From Pseudomonas sp. St316 (GTDB lineage: Bacteria; Pseudomonadota; Gammaproteobacteria; Pseudomonadales; Pseudomonadaceae): a stretch of DNA of 64,000 nt. The stretch's first letter is position 1; each line of letters starts with the position of its first letter. Below are positions 9,861-19,536 of the stretch, in pieces. The notes beneath the pieces are model-generated. The model was not told the DNA's origin. It saw only the letters and a program-made list of their open reading frames with translations, and did no database searches. The stretch is taken from NCBI RefSeq assembly GCF_018325905.1, contig NZ_AP021901.1, positions 5,270,001 through 5,334,000 of the forward strand. Reading direction: 5' to 3'. The position numbers and the translations under genes were made by a program.

Positions 9861-11210
9861 ATGTCAGAGCTGCTCACGTCCATGCAAACCGCACTCGGTT
9901 TGCCCACGACCCCGATCACCTTCACTGGCGATGGCGCGCTGCCCTCGGCCTTCGCCGTCACGGAGCTGGCCAGCGCCAGCATCGCCGTGGCCGGTCAGGC
10001 GACCACCGCACTCATCCAGCAACAAACCGCTCGCCTGCCGCCTGTCGAGGTCGACCGACGCCTGGCGTCGTTCTGGTTCTCCAGCTCCCTGCGCCCCATC
10101 GGCTGGAGCGTGCCGCCGATGTGGGACCCGGTGGCCGGCGACTACGCCAGCGCCGACGGCTGGATTCGCCTGCACACCAACGCGCCACATCATCGCCTTG
10201 CGGCGGAAAAAGTCCTCGGCACCTGCACCAACCGCGCCGACATGGCGGCCAGGGTAGCCCGCTGGAACAAGGCCGAGCTGGAGCAGGCCGTGGTCGACGC
10301 CGGCGGTTGCGCCGCCGAAATGCGTTCGTGGCAAGCGTGGCAGGTCCATCCCCAAGGCCTGGCGGTGAATGCCGAGCCGCTGGTGCACCTGATTGAAACG
10401 ACTGCAGAGCAGCGCAAACCCTGGCTCGGCTCCGTGACCCAGCCACTGGCGGGCCTTAAGGTGCTGGACCTGACCCGCGTGCTGGCCGGCCCCGTCGCCA
10501 GCCGCTTCCTCGCGGGTCTGGGGGCCGACGTGCTGCGCATCGACCCACCGACCTGGAACGAACCCGGCGTGGTGCCGGAAGTCACCCTGGGCAAACGCTG
10601 CGCCCGCCTCGACTTGCGTCGGGCCGATGATCGCGCGGCATTCGAGGCACTGCTCAAGGACACCGACATCCTCTTGCACGGCTACCGTGCCGACGCTCTG
10701 GAGCACCTGGGTTACGGCACCGAACAGCGCCGGCAGATGGCCCCGGGCCTGATCGACGTCAGCCTCAACGCCTACGGCTGGAGCGGCCCATGGCAGAACC
10801 GGCGCGGCTTCGACAGCCTGGTGCAGATGAGCAGCGGCATTGCCGAAGCCGGCATGGGCTGCAAACCCACCGACAAACCGACACCGCTGCCGGTGCAAGC
10901 GCTGGACCATGGCACCGGCTATCTGCTGGCGGCCAGCGCCATTGTGTTGTTGTCCCGGCGCCTGGAAAGTGGTCAAGGCGGCTCGGCACGTTTGTCATTG
11001 GCGCGCACGGCGAAGCTGTTGATCGAGCGTGGCGCTGCAAGCGAGACCGGGTTACGGCCTGAGGACGAGAACGATCTGGGGCTGGTGGTGGAGCAGACTC
11101 CCTGGGGCCCGGCGCATCGATTGCGGGTGCCGCTGAAAATTTCCGCAACGCCGTTGCAGTGGGCCTTGCCAGCCGCCGAGCTCGGGGCTCATCGCCCGCA
11201 GTGGTGGTAG
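9861..11210 (+). CDS. Class III CoA-transferase (CaiB/BaiF family)
   Basis: A 449-residue member of the family that moves CoA between carboxylic acids. The second half carries the hallmark PLAGLKVLDLTRVLAGPVASRFLAGLGADVLRID near residues 194-228. It also has GKRCARLDLR and the DVSLNAYGWSGPW segment. The N-terminal 190 residues form an extra region seen in some pseudomonad homologues. The start at 9861 is chosen for GGAGGG about 7 bases upstream; an earlier in-frame ATG at 9780 overlaps the DUF454 gene and lacks a site. The substrate cannot be read from sequence and the neighbours do not suggest a pathway. Confidence 0.85.
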   Translation: MSELLTSMQTALGLPTTPITFTGDGALPSAFAVTELASASIAVAGQATTALIQQQTARLPPVEVDRRLASFWFSSSLRPIGWSVPPMWDPVAGDYASADGWIRLHTNAPHHRLAAEKVLGTCTNRADMAARVARWNKAELEQAVVDAGGCAAEMRSWQAWQVHPQGLAVNAEPLVHLIETTAEQRKPWLGSVTQPLAGLKVLDLTRVLAGPVASRFLAGLGADVLRIDPPTWNEPGVVPEVTLGKRCARLDLRRADDRAAFEALLKDTDILLHGYRADALEHLGYGTEQRRQMAPGLIDVSLNAYGWSGPWQNRRGFDSLVQMSSGIAEAGMGCKPTDKPTPLPVQALDHGTGYLLAASAIVLLSRRLESGQGGSARLSLARTAKLLIERGAASETGLRPEDENDLGLVVEQTPWGPAHRLRVPLKISATPLQWALPAAELGAHRPQWW

Positions 11211-11218
11211 CTCAATCG

Positions 11219-11350
11219 CCATCGCGAGCTCACTCCCACAGTGGGCCTGTGTTCACAAATCCGTGTGGGAGCGAGCTTGCTCGCGATGGCGGCGTGCCCG
11301 TCGCCATAGATATCTGTGCTATTGCGCCATCGCGAGCTCGCGTCCACGGG
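11219..11350. repeat. REP cluster (three units)
   Basis: Three REP units: ATCGCGAGCTCACTCCCAC, then GTGTGGGAGCGAGCTTGCTCGCGATGGC, then GCCATCGCGAGCTCGCGTCCAC. They fill the gap between the CoA-transferase and the arc promoter region. Confidence 0.85.
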
Positions 11351-11354
11351 TTAC

Positions 11355-11368
11355 CTGACCCAGATCAG
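11355..11368. promoter_or_regulatory. Candidate ANR (FNR-type) site upstream of arcD
   Basis: CTGACCCAGATCAG keeps the TGA-N6-TCA core of the ANR/FNR consensus TTGAT-N4-ATCAA. A TAGGCT hexamer at 11391-11396 could be the -10 element, putting the site centre about 41 bases before the inferred start of transcription, as in class II FNR promoters. ANR control of arcDABC is well established in P. aeruginosa. Confidence 0.6.
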
Positions 11369-11429
11369 CTGCCGACCTGTCGAATCGACCTAGGCTGGTG
11401 ACTCTCTTCCCCCACATGGGAGTCATGCA

Positions 11430-12857
11430 ATGTCCGATACCCCTGGAAAACTTCGACTGGGAGCCCTGGTCGCGCTGGTAGTGGGTTCGATGATTGGCGG
11501 CGGGATCTTCTCTCTACCTCAGAACATGGCGGCCAGTGCCGATGTCGGTGCCGTGCTGATCGGCTGGGCGATTACCGCCGTCGGCATGTTGACCCTGGCC
11601 TTCGTGTTCCAGACCCTGGCCAACCGCAAACCCGATCTGGACGGCGGTGTGTATGCCTACGCCAAGGCCGGGTTCGGCGACTACATGGGTTTCTCATCCG
11701 CCTGGGGCTACTGGATCAGCGCCTGGTTGGGCAACGTCGGCTACTTCGTGCTGCTGTTCAGCACCTTGGGCTACTTCTTCCCGGTGTTTGGTGAAGGTAA
11801 TACCGTTGCAGCGGTGATCGGCTCGTCGGTGCTGCTATGGGCGGTGCATTGGCTGGTGCTGCGCGGCATCAAGGAAGCCGCGTTCATCAACCTGGTGACC
11901 ACCGTCGCCAAGATCGTGCCGCTGGTGCTGTTCGTGTTGATCGCGGTGTTCGCCTTCAAGCTCGATATCTTCACCGCCGACATCTGGGGCCTGAAGAATC
12001 CGGACCTGGGCAGCGTGATGACCCAAGTTCGGCACATGATGCTGGTCACCGTATGGGTGTTCATCGGCATTGAGGGCGCGAGCATTTTTTCCGCCCGTGC
12101 CGAGAAACGCACCGACGTAGGCAAGGCCACCGTTATTGGTTTCATCACCGTGCTGCTGTTCCTGATGCTGGTGAACGTATTGTCCCTGGGCATCATGACC
12201 CAGCCTGAGCTGGCGAAGTTGCAGAACCCGTCCATGGCCGCCGTGCTGGAGCATGTCGTGGGGCACTGGGGCGCGGTGCTGATCAGCGTCGGCCTGATCA
12301 TTTCGCTGCTCGGCGCCCTGCTCTCCTGGGTATTGCTGTGCGCCGAGATCATGTTCGCCGCCGCCAAAGACCACACCATGCCCGAGTTCCTGCGCCGGGA
12401 AAACGCCAACCACGTACCGGCCAATGCCCTGTGGCTGACCAACGCGATGGTCCAGCTGTTTTTGGTCATCACCCTGTTCTCGGCCAGCACCTACCTGTCA
12501 CTGATCTACCTCGCCACCTCAATGATCCTGGTGCCGTACCTGTGGTCGGCGGCCTACGCAGTGCTGTTGGCGGTGCGCGGCGAGACCTATGAGAACGCCC
12601 TGGCCGAACGCCGCAAAGACCTGGCCATCGGTGCCATCGCCCTGATCTATGCGGTGTGGCTGCTGTATGCCGGCGGGATCAAGTACCTGCTGCTCTCCGC
12701 CCTGCTCTATGCCCCCGGCGCGATTCTGTTCGCCAAGGCCAAGCACGAACTGGGCAAACCGATTTTCACCGCTGTCGAGAAGCTGATTTTCGCTGCAGTG
12801 ATCGCAGGCGCCCTGGTGGCGGCCTACGGGCTCTACGACGGCTTCCTGACCCTGTAG
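11430..12857 (+). CDS. arcD: Arginine/ornithine antiporter
   Basis: Inner-membrane exchanger that imports arginine and exports ornithine for the arginine deiminase pathway. The 475-residue protein of the APC superfamily has about 12 hydrophobic segments. It opens with the family motif LVVGSMIGGGIFSLPQNMAA, then has GGVYAYAKAGFGDYMGFSSAWGYW near residues 71-95. GGAG precedes the ATG. It heads arcDABC, with a 30-base gap to arcA, and an ANR-like site lies upstream, consistent with induction by oxygen limitation. Confidence 0.95.
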   Translation: MSDTPGKLRLGALVALVVGSMIGGGIFSLPQNMAASADVGAVLIGWAITAVGMLTLAFVFQTLANRKPDLDGGVYAYAKAGFGDYMGFSSAWGYWISAWLGNVGYFVLLFSTLGYFFPVFGEGNTVAAVIGSSVLLWAVHWLVLRGIKEAAFINLVTTVAKIVPLVLFVLIAVFAFKLDIFTADIWGLKNPDLGSVMTQVRHMMLVTVWVFIGIEGASIFSARAEKRTDVGKATVIGFITVLLFLMLVNVLSLGIMTQPELAKLQNPSMAAVLEHVVGHWGAVLISVGLIISLLGALLSWVLLCAEIMFAAAKDHTMPEFLRRENANHVPANALWLTNAMVQLFLVITLFSASTYLSLIYLATSMILVPYLWSAAYAVLLAVRGETYENALAERRKDLAIGAIALIYAVWLLYAGGIKYLLLSALLYAPGAILFAKAKHELGKPIFTAVEKLIFAAVIAGALVAAYGLYDGFLTL

Positions 12858-12887
12858 CTGGCTGATTGTTTAACTGGAGAATTTGTA

Positions 12888-14144
12888 ATGACCACGGAAA
12901 AGATGAAGTACGGCGTGCATTCCGAAGCCGGAAAATTACGTAAAGTCATGGTGTGTTCCCCTGGCCTGGCCCACCAACGGCTGACCCCGAACAACTGTGA
13001 CGAGCTGCTGTTCGACGATGTAATCTGGGTCAACCAGGCCAAGCGCGACCATTTTGATTTCGTCACCAAGATGCGCGAGCGTGGCGTCGACGTGCTGGAA
13101 ATGCACAACCTGTTGACCGACATCGTTGCCATCCCCGAGGCGCTGGACTGGATCCTGCAACGCAAGATCACCCCCAACTCGGTAGGCCTGGGCCTGGTGA
13201 ATGAAGTCGGTTCGTGGCTGCGCAGCCTGGAGCCGCGCCATACCGCCGAATTCCTGATCGGCGGCGTCTCGGCCGATGACCTGCCGGACAGTTTCGGCGG
13301 CAAGACCATCCAGATGTTCCGCGACTTTCTCGGGCACTCCAGTTTCATCCTGCCGCCGCTGCCCAACACCCAGTTCACCCGCGACACCACCTGCTGGATC
13401 TACGGTGGCGTGACCCTGAACCCGATGTATTGGCCGGCGCGCCGCCAGGAAACCCTGCTGGCGAGCGCCATCTACAAATTCCACCCCGAGTTCACCCAGG
13501 CTGACTTCCAGATCTGGTACGGCGACCCGGACCAGGATCACGGCAGCGCCACCCTCGAAGGCGGCGACGTGATGCCCATCGGCAACGGCGTGGTGCTGAT
13601 CGGCATGGGCGAGCGCTCGTCCCGTCAGGCCATCGGCCAACTGGCGCTGAACCTGTTCAAGCACAAGGCCGTGGAGCGAGTGATCGTCGCCGGCTTGCCG
13701 AAATCCCGCGCCGCCATGCACCTGGACACCGTGTTCAGCTTCTGCGACCGCGACCTGGTCACGGTTTTCCCGGAAGTGGTGAGCCAGATCGTCGCCTTTT
13801 CCCTGCGCCCTGACGAGAGCAAGCCCGGCGGCATCGATGTGCGTCGCGAGGAAGGCAGCTTCCTCGACACCGTCGCCGCGGCCCTCAAGCTGCCGGCGCT
13901 GCGGGTGGTGGAAACCGGCGGCAACAGCTTCGCCGCCGAACGCGAGCAGTGGGACGACGGCAACAACGTGGTGGCCCTGGAACCGGGCGTGGTGATCGGC
14001 TACGACCGCAACACCTACACCAACACCCTGCTGCGCAAGGCCGGGGTGGAAGTCATCACCATCAGCGCCGCCGAACTGGGCCGAGGTCGTGGCGGCGGCC
14101 ATTGCATGACCTGCCCGATCGTTCGCGACCCTATCGATTACTGA
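12888..14144 (+). CDS. arcA: Arginine deiminase
   Basis: Hydrolyses arginine to citrulline and ammonia, the first step of the energy-yielding deiminase pathway. The 418-residue length equals P. aeruginosa ArcA. The start [19 protein letters not shown], the [10 protein letters not shown] motif and the C-terminal [12 protein letters not shown] containing catalytic Cys406 are all present. A clear ribosome-binding site (ACTGGAGAA) precedes the ATG. arcB follows after 71 bases that include a strong hairpin. Confidence 0.97.
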   Translation: MTTEKMKYGVHSEAGKLRKVMVCSPGLAHQRLTPNNCDELLFDDVIWVNQAKRDHFDFVTKMRERGVDVLEMHNLLTDIVAIPEALDWILQRKITPNSVGLGLVNEVGSWLRSLEPRHTAEFLIGGVSADDLPDSFGGKTIQMFRDFLGHSSFILPPLPNTQFTRDTTCWIYGGVTLNPMYWPARRQETLLASAIYKFHPEFTQADFQIWYGDPDQDHGSATLEGGDVMPIGNGVVLIGMGERSSRQAIGQLALNLFKHKAVERVIVAGLPKSRAAMHLDTVFSFCDRDLVTVFPEVVSQIVAFSLRPDESKPGGIDVRREEGSFLDTVAAALKLPALRVVETGGNSFAAEREQWDDGNNVVALEPGVVIGYDRNTYTNTLLRKAGVEVITISAAELGRGRGGGHCMTCPIVRDPIDY

Positions 14145-14152
14145 TCGTTGAG

Positions 14153-14185
14153 CCAGGGCCGGCGTTTACCCGATTCCGGCCCTGG
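14153..14185 (+). other. Intercistronic hairpin, arcA-arcB
   Basis: CCAGGGCCGG at 14153-14162 is perfectly complementary to CCGGCCCTGG at 14176-14185 around a 13-base loop. There is no T tract, so it is unlikely to terminate transcription. A stabiliser or processing site giving more arcA message is plausible, in line with known processing of the P. aeruginosa arc transcript. Confidence 0.65.
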
Positions 14186-14215
14186 GGATAACCGACACCC
14201 AAGGAGATCCATATC

Positions 14216-15226
14216 ATGGCTTTCAACATGCGCAACCGCAGCCTGCTGAGCTTGATGCACCACACCAATCGCGAACTGCACTATCTGCTGGACCTGTCCC
14301 GCGACCTCAAGCGTGCCAAGTACACCGGCACCGAACAGCCGCACCTCAAGGGCAAGAACATCGCGCTGATCTTCGAGAAAACCTCGACCCGCACCCGCTG
14401 CGCCTTCGAAGTCGCGGCCCATGACCAGGGTGCCCACGTTACTTACATCGACCCGGTGTCCTCGCAGATCGGCCACAAGGAAAGCATGAAAGACACCGCC
14501 CGGGTGCTGGGGCGGATGTTCGACGCCATCGAATACCGTGGCTTCGAACAAGAGATCGTCGAGGAGCTGGCCACGTTCGCCGGGGTGCCGGTGTTCAACG
14601 GCCTGACCGCCGAATTCCACCCCACCCAGATGATCGCCGACACCCTGACCATGCGCGAGCACAGCGACAAGCCGCTGCATGACATCAGCTACGCCTACCT
14701 GGGCGATGCCCGCTACAACATGGGCAATTCGCTGCTGATGATCGGCGCCAAGCTCGGCATGGACGTGCGCATCGGCGCGCCGAAAGCCTTGTGGCCGCAT
14801 CAGGACTTCATCGACCAGTGCCAGGCCTTCGCCGCCGAAAGTGGCGCACGCATCACCATCACCGAAGACCCGAAGGAAGCCGTCAAGGGCGTGGACTTCA
14901 TCCACACCGACATCTGGGTGTCCATGGGCGAGCCGGTGGAAGCCTGGGATGAGCGCATCGAGCAATTGCTGCCCTATCAGGTCAACGCGCAAATGATGAA
15001 AGCCTCGGGCAACCCGCGGGTGAAGTTCATGCACTGCCTGCCGGCGTTCCACAACAGCGAAACCAAGGTCGGCAAGGACATCGCCGCGCGTTATCCGAAC
15101 CTGGCCAATGGTGTGGAAGTGACCGAGGAAGTATTCGAATCCCCGGCCAACATCGCCTTCGAGCAAGCGGAAAACCGCATGCACACCATCAAGGCGATCC
15201 TGGTGTCGGCGTTGGCGGATATCTGA
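14216..15226 (+). CDS. arcB: Catabolic ornithine carbamoyltransferase
   Basis: Phosphorolyses citrulline to ornithine and carbamoyl phosphate, the second deiminase step. The 336-residue protein has the carbamoyl phosphate motif [14 protein letters not shown] near residues 54-67, [10 protein letters not shown] near residues 138-147 and the ornithine-loop [14 protein letters not shown] near residues 272-285. AAGGAG lies before the ATG. The location between arcA and arcC identifies it as the catabolic rather than the biosynthetic (ArgF) enzyme. Confidence 0.96.
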   Translation: MAFNMRNRSLLSLMHHTNRELHYLLDLSRDLKRAKYTGTEQPHLKGKNIALIFEKTSTRTRCAFEVAAHDQGAHVTYIDPVSSQIGHKESMKDTARVLGRMFDAIEYRGFEQEIVEELATFAGVPVFNGLTAEFHPTQMIADTLTMREHSDKPLHDISYAYLGDARYNMGNSLLMIGAKLGMDVRIGAPKALWPHQDFIDQCQAFAAESGARITITEDPKEAVKGVDFIHTDIWVSMGEPVEAWDERIEQLLPYQVNAQMMKASGNPRVKFMHCLPAFHNSETKVGKDIAARYPNLANGVEVTEEVFESPANIAFEQAENRMHTIKAILVSALADI

Positions 15227-15275
15227 ACCCAACGCAGCTTGCTCTCTGTAGAAGCAGATCTCTGGGGGTAAGGTC

Positions 15276-15365
15276 TGTGGGAGCAAGGCTTGCCCGCGAT
15301 GGCATCGCCTCGGTCTATCAGATGCATCGAGGTGTCCGTATCGCGGGCAAGCCTTGCTCCCACAG
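15276..15365. repeat. REP doublet inside the arc operon
   Basis: CTGTGGGAGCAAGGCTTGCCCGCGATGGC ... TATCGCGGGCAAGCCTTGCTCCCACAG between arcB and arcC. It shares its internal spacer (GGCATCGCCTCGGTCTAT) with the copy at 16811-16920. Confidence 0.9.
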
Positions 15366-15422
15366 GCCATTTCCCACAGCTGAGCAGGTTACCCGTTACC
15401 TCTTTGTGAGAAGGACAGCACC

Positions 15423-16352
15423 ATGCGTATCGTCGTTGCCCTGGGCGGTAACGCCCTCCTGCGTCGGGGTGAACCCATGACCGCAGACAACCAACGCATC
15501 AATATCCGTACCGCGACCGAACAGATCGCAAAAATCCACCCCGGCAACCAACTGGTCATCGCCCACGGCAACGGCCCGCAGGTCGGCCTGCTGTCGTTGC
15601 AGGCGGCGGCCTACACCTCGGTCACGCCGTATCCGCTGGACGTGCTCGGCGCCGAGACCGAAGGCATGATCGGCTACATCATCGAACAGGAACTGGGCAA
15701 TCTGCTGGACTTCGAAGTCCCCTTCGCCACGCTCCTGACCCAGGTTGAAGTGGACGCCAACGACCCGGCCTTCCAAAAACCCACCAAACCCATTGGCCCG
15801 GTCTACAGCCAGGAAGAGGCGCAGAAACTGGCCGCCGAAAAAGGCTGGGCCATCGCCCCGGACGGCGACAAGTTCCGCCGCGTGGTCGCAAGCCCCAGGC
15901 CCAAGCGCATCTTTGAAATCCGCCCGATCAAGTGGCTGCTGGAAAAAGGCAGCATCGTGATCTGTGCCGGCGGTGGCGGCATCCCGACGATGTACGACGC
16001 CGACGGCAAGCTGCAAGGCGTGGAAGCGGTGATCGACAAGGACCTGTGCTCGGCGTTGCTGGCCGAACAGCTGGAAAGCGATCTGCTGGTGATCGCCACC
16101 GACGTCAACGCCGCGTTCGTCGACTTCGGCAAGCCGATCCAGAAAGCCATCGCCCAAGCCCACCCCGACGAAATGGAAAAGCTCGGCTTCGCCGCCGGCT
16201 CCATGGGGCCGAAGGTACAGGCGGCCTGCGAATTCGCGCGCAACACTGGCAAGGTCGCGGTGATCGGTTCACTCTCGGACATCGACGCGATCGTCCAGGG
16301 CAAGGCCGGCACCCGCATCAGCACGGTGACACCTGGCATCGCTTATCGATAA
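15423..16352 (+). CDS. arcC: Carbamate kinase
   Basis: Transfers phosphate from carbamoyl phosphate to ADP, the ATP-producing last step of the arginine deiminase pathway. The 309-residue protein starts [17 protein letters not shown], contains [14 protein letters not shown] near residues 45-58 and [12 protein letters not shown] near residues 177-188, and ends with the typical GKAGTRIST segment. AGAAGGAC precedes the ATG. The arcB-arcC gap holds a REP doublet, which may reduce but need not stop co-transcription. Confidence 0.97.
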   Translation: MRIVVALGGNALLRRGEPMTADNQRINIRTATEQIAKIHPGNQLVIAHGNGPQVGLLSLQAAAYTSVTPYPLDVLGAETEGMIGYIIEQELGNLLDFEVPFATLLTQVEVDANDPAFQKPTKPIGPVYSQEEAQKLAAEKGWAIAPDGDKFRRVVASPRPKRIFEIRPIKWLLEKGSIVICAGGGGIPTMYDADGKLQGVEAVIDKDLCSALLAEQLESDLLVIATDVNAAFVDFGKPIQKAIAQAHPDEMEKLGFAAGSMGPKVQAACEFARNTGKVAVIGSLSDIDAIVQGKAGTRISTVTPGIAYR

Positions 16353-16417
16353 CAGGAAACTTGCGGGGCGGATCCAGGGTCTGCCCTACTCCCCATGCCT
16401 TCAAAGGAGAGTTGCTT

Positions 16418-16777
16418 ATGGCCATGTTCGAACCCGGACACCTGCACATGGAGCGCCATGCGCTGAACAAGGACGATTTCAGCTACAACCTGTGCATCGA
16501 CTACAAGGTCGACCAGGACGGCAAGGAGGGCACGGGCATGTCGTTTCGGGTGCATGGCACCGTCGAGGACAATACCCTGGACGAGACGTTCTTCCTGGCC
16601 AAGGACCAGGCCTTCGACTTCGCCCGCCATGCCACGCGCATCGCTCAGAAATACGGCTTGCCCAAGAGCGCCAGCATCGGCTCGATGCACAAGTACTACG
16701 ACGAAATGTTCGAAGACGTGCGCAAGCAACTGGACGTCAAGCCAGGCGACCCGATGAAGCCCGAACACCTGGCATGA
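16418..16777 (+). CDS. DUF5064-family protein
   Basis: A 119-residue soluble protein that I assign to DUF5064, a Pseudomonas-restricted family of unknown function. It begins MAMFEPGHLHMERHALNKDDFSYNL and has no membrane segment or known catalytic motif. AAAGGAGAG is placed well before the ATG at 16418. It follows arcC by 65 bases in the same direction and could be co-transcribed with the arc operon, so a link to low-oxygen growth is possible but not shown. Confidence 0.75.
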   Translation: MAMFEPGHLHMERHALNKDDFSYNLCIDYKVDQDGKEGTGMSFRVHGTVEDNTLDETFFLAKDQAFDFARHATRIAQKYGLPKSASIGSMHKYYDEMFEDVRKQLDVKPGDPMKPEHLA

Positions 16778-16810
16778 CCGCAAAGAACCCCCTATCCCCT
16801 GTGGAAGCTT

Positions 16811-16920
16811 GTGGGAGCTTGTGGGAGCAAGGCTTGCCCGCGATGGCATCGCCTCGGTCTATCTGCTACACCGAGGTGTTTGCATCGCGGGCAAGCCTTG
16901 CTCCCACAAGCTCGCTCCCG
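16811..16920. repeat. REP cluster with extra half units
   Basis: Inverted REP pair GTGGGAGCAAGGCTTGCCCGCGATGGC ... GCATCGCGGGCAAGCCTTGCTCCCAC. It is flanked on both sides by short duplicated ends (AGCTTGTGGGAGCTTGTGGGAG and CACAAGCTCGCTCCCG). Confidence 0.88.
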
Positions 16921-17040
16921 CAAGGGGTTATCAGTGTTCTGAATATCGGGTGACACACAAAGCCTGCTTGGCTGGCAACTCGCTATAGCTGACCTATTCT
17001 GAAAGTAGTACCCCCGGGTATTCGTTCAGAGGTCACCGCC

Positions 17041-17217
17041 ATGAACATCAAAACAAAAAGACGCCTCGCCATTTTTGTCACCTGCGCCGCCACGCTGGCG
17101 CTGTATGGCACTGCGGCCTACCGGGTCGAGCAGGCCAGGCAACTGCCCCGTGAATACGCCAGTTGCAACTTCGAACGGTGCATCCCCCACAGCGCGACCC
17201 TGAACGCCCTGCGCTGA
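17041..17217 (+). CDS. Small single-span membrane protein
   Basis: A 58-codon frame starting MNIKTKRRLAIFVTCAATLA. A positively charged N-terminus is followed by one hydrophobic segment at about residues 9-26, then a short polar tail with two cysteines (ASCNFERC) and the ending ATLNALR. AGAGGT lies about 9 bases before the ATG. The layout suggests an inner-membrane protein with a small periplasmic tail. It converges on pobR with a 7-base gap. The charge pattern and codon use look genuine, but I do not recognise a family and give no function. Confidence 0.6.
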   Translation: MNIKTKRRLAIFVTCAATLALYGTAAYRVEQARQLPREYASCNFERCIPHSATLNALR

Positions 17218-17224
17218 GGCGAGG

Positions 17225-18118
17225 TCAGTCGTCCTGTTGATCAGTCTTGAGCCGGTCCCGGAACGCCTTGGGCGAGATGCCAACGCGCCGGCGGAACAGC
17301 CGGGTGAAGTTGGTCGGGTCGGAAAACCCGAGCATTTCGGAAATCTCGTAGATGGTCATGCCGGTGTAGGTCAGCAGGCGCTTGGCTTCCAGCAACTGGC
17401 GCTCATGCATGATCTGTAACGCCGGTTGCCCCGCCAGTTCCCGGCAGGTGCCGTTGAGGTGCGACACGGAAATGCCCAGGCGGTGGGCCAGGTCTTCGAC
17501 TTTAACGTGCTCGCGATAGGTTTCTTCCACCAACTGAATGAAGCCGTTGAGGTATTCCCGGGCCCGTTGCGGGCGCTGGGCCTGGGTGTGTCGCTGCATC
17601 ACCTGGCGGCTGACCCAGACCATGATCACGCTGACCAGCGCATGCATCAGCATTTCCCGCGCCGGTTGATGCCCCACGTACTCATTTTGCAAGGCGCTGA
17701 ACAGGCTGTTGAGGTACTCGGCGTTCTCAAGGGCGGGGTAGCTTTCGGCCTGGGCCAGGACGTTGACCGAATGCCCCAGTTGCGCTTGCAGGTGCGTGAC
17801 CAGCGGTGCCGCCAGGGTCACCACATAACCTTCCACATCCTCGGAAAAACGAAAGCCATGGATCGACAGCGGCGGCAGGATCTGCACGGCAGGCTCGGTG
17901 AGTAGAGTGCGCCGGCCCTCGATTTCCAGTTCCGCCTCGCCCTTGAAGACAAACAACAGCTGGCACAAATCGGCGTGCCGATGGGGTTTGATTTCCCATT
18001 GATGCTCGCGGCTGCGCTTGGAGATGGTCTCGCAGTGCAACAGGTCCGGCGTCGGCCATTCCTGGCTTTCGCCATAGAGCTTGAACACCGGGATCGAAGG
18101 CAGGTCAGGTTTTTTCAT
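17225..18118 (-). CDS. pobR: AraC-family activator of pobA
   Basis: A 297-residue AraC/XylS-type regulator expected to activate pobA in response to 4-hydroxybenzoate. The N-terminal half is a cupin sensor domain (IKPHRHADLCQLLFVFKGEAELEIEG). The C-terminal half has two helix-turn-helix motifs (VEDLAHRLGISVSHLN and IYEISEMLGFSDPTNFTRLFRRRVG). The start at 18118 (MKKPDLPSIPVFKLYGES) is chosen over an upstream extension without a family match. It is divergent from pobA across 175 bases, the usual pobR-pobA layout of pseudomonads. Confidence 0.88.
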   Translation of the reverse strand: MKKPDLPSIPVFKLYGESQEWPTPDLLHCETISKRSREHQWEIKPHRHADLCQLLFVFKGEAELEIEGRRTLLTEPAVQILPPLSIHGFRFSEDVEGYVVTLAAPLVTHLQAQLGHSVNVLAQAESYPALENAEYLNSLFSALQNEYVGHQPAREMLMHALVSVIMVWVSRQVMQRHTQAQRPQRAREYLNGFIQLVEETYREHVKVEDLAHRLGISVSHLNGTCRELAGQPALQIMHERQLLEAKRLLTYTGMTIYEISEMLGFSDPTNFTRLFRRRVGISPKAFRDRLKTDQQDD

Positions 18119-18245
18119 AACGTGGATCCGGGCCTGGGGTTGCGGGCGATAATCGCACCAATTGGCGAAAAGAACAGGTATCGGCTCAGTTTTCCCCTTC
18201 AACTGACAGGTCCGCAAGCGAAAAATGTAGGCACTCGATTTCTAA

Positions 18246-19484
<1,239 letters not shown>

Positions 19485-19536
19485 TCGCCTATCGACTTAA
19501 ACTGCGGACTTCGTCCCATTTTGCCTCTCCGGCGCG

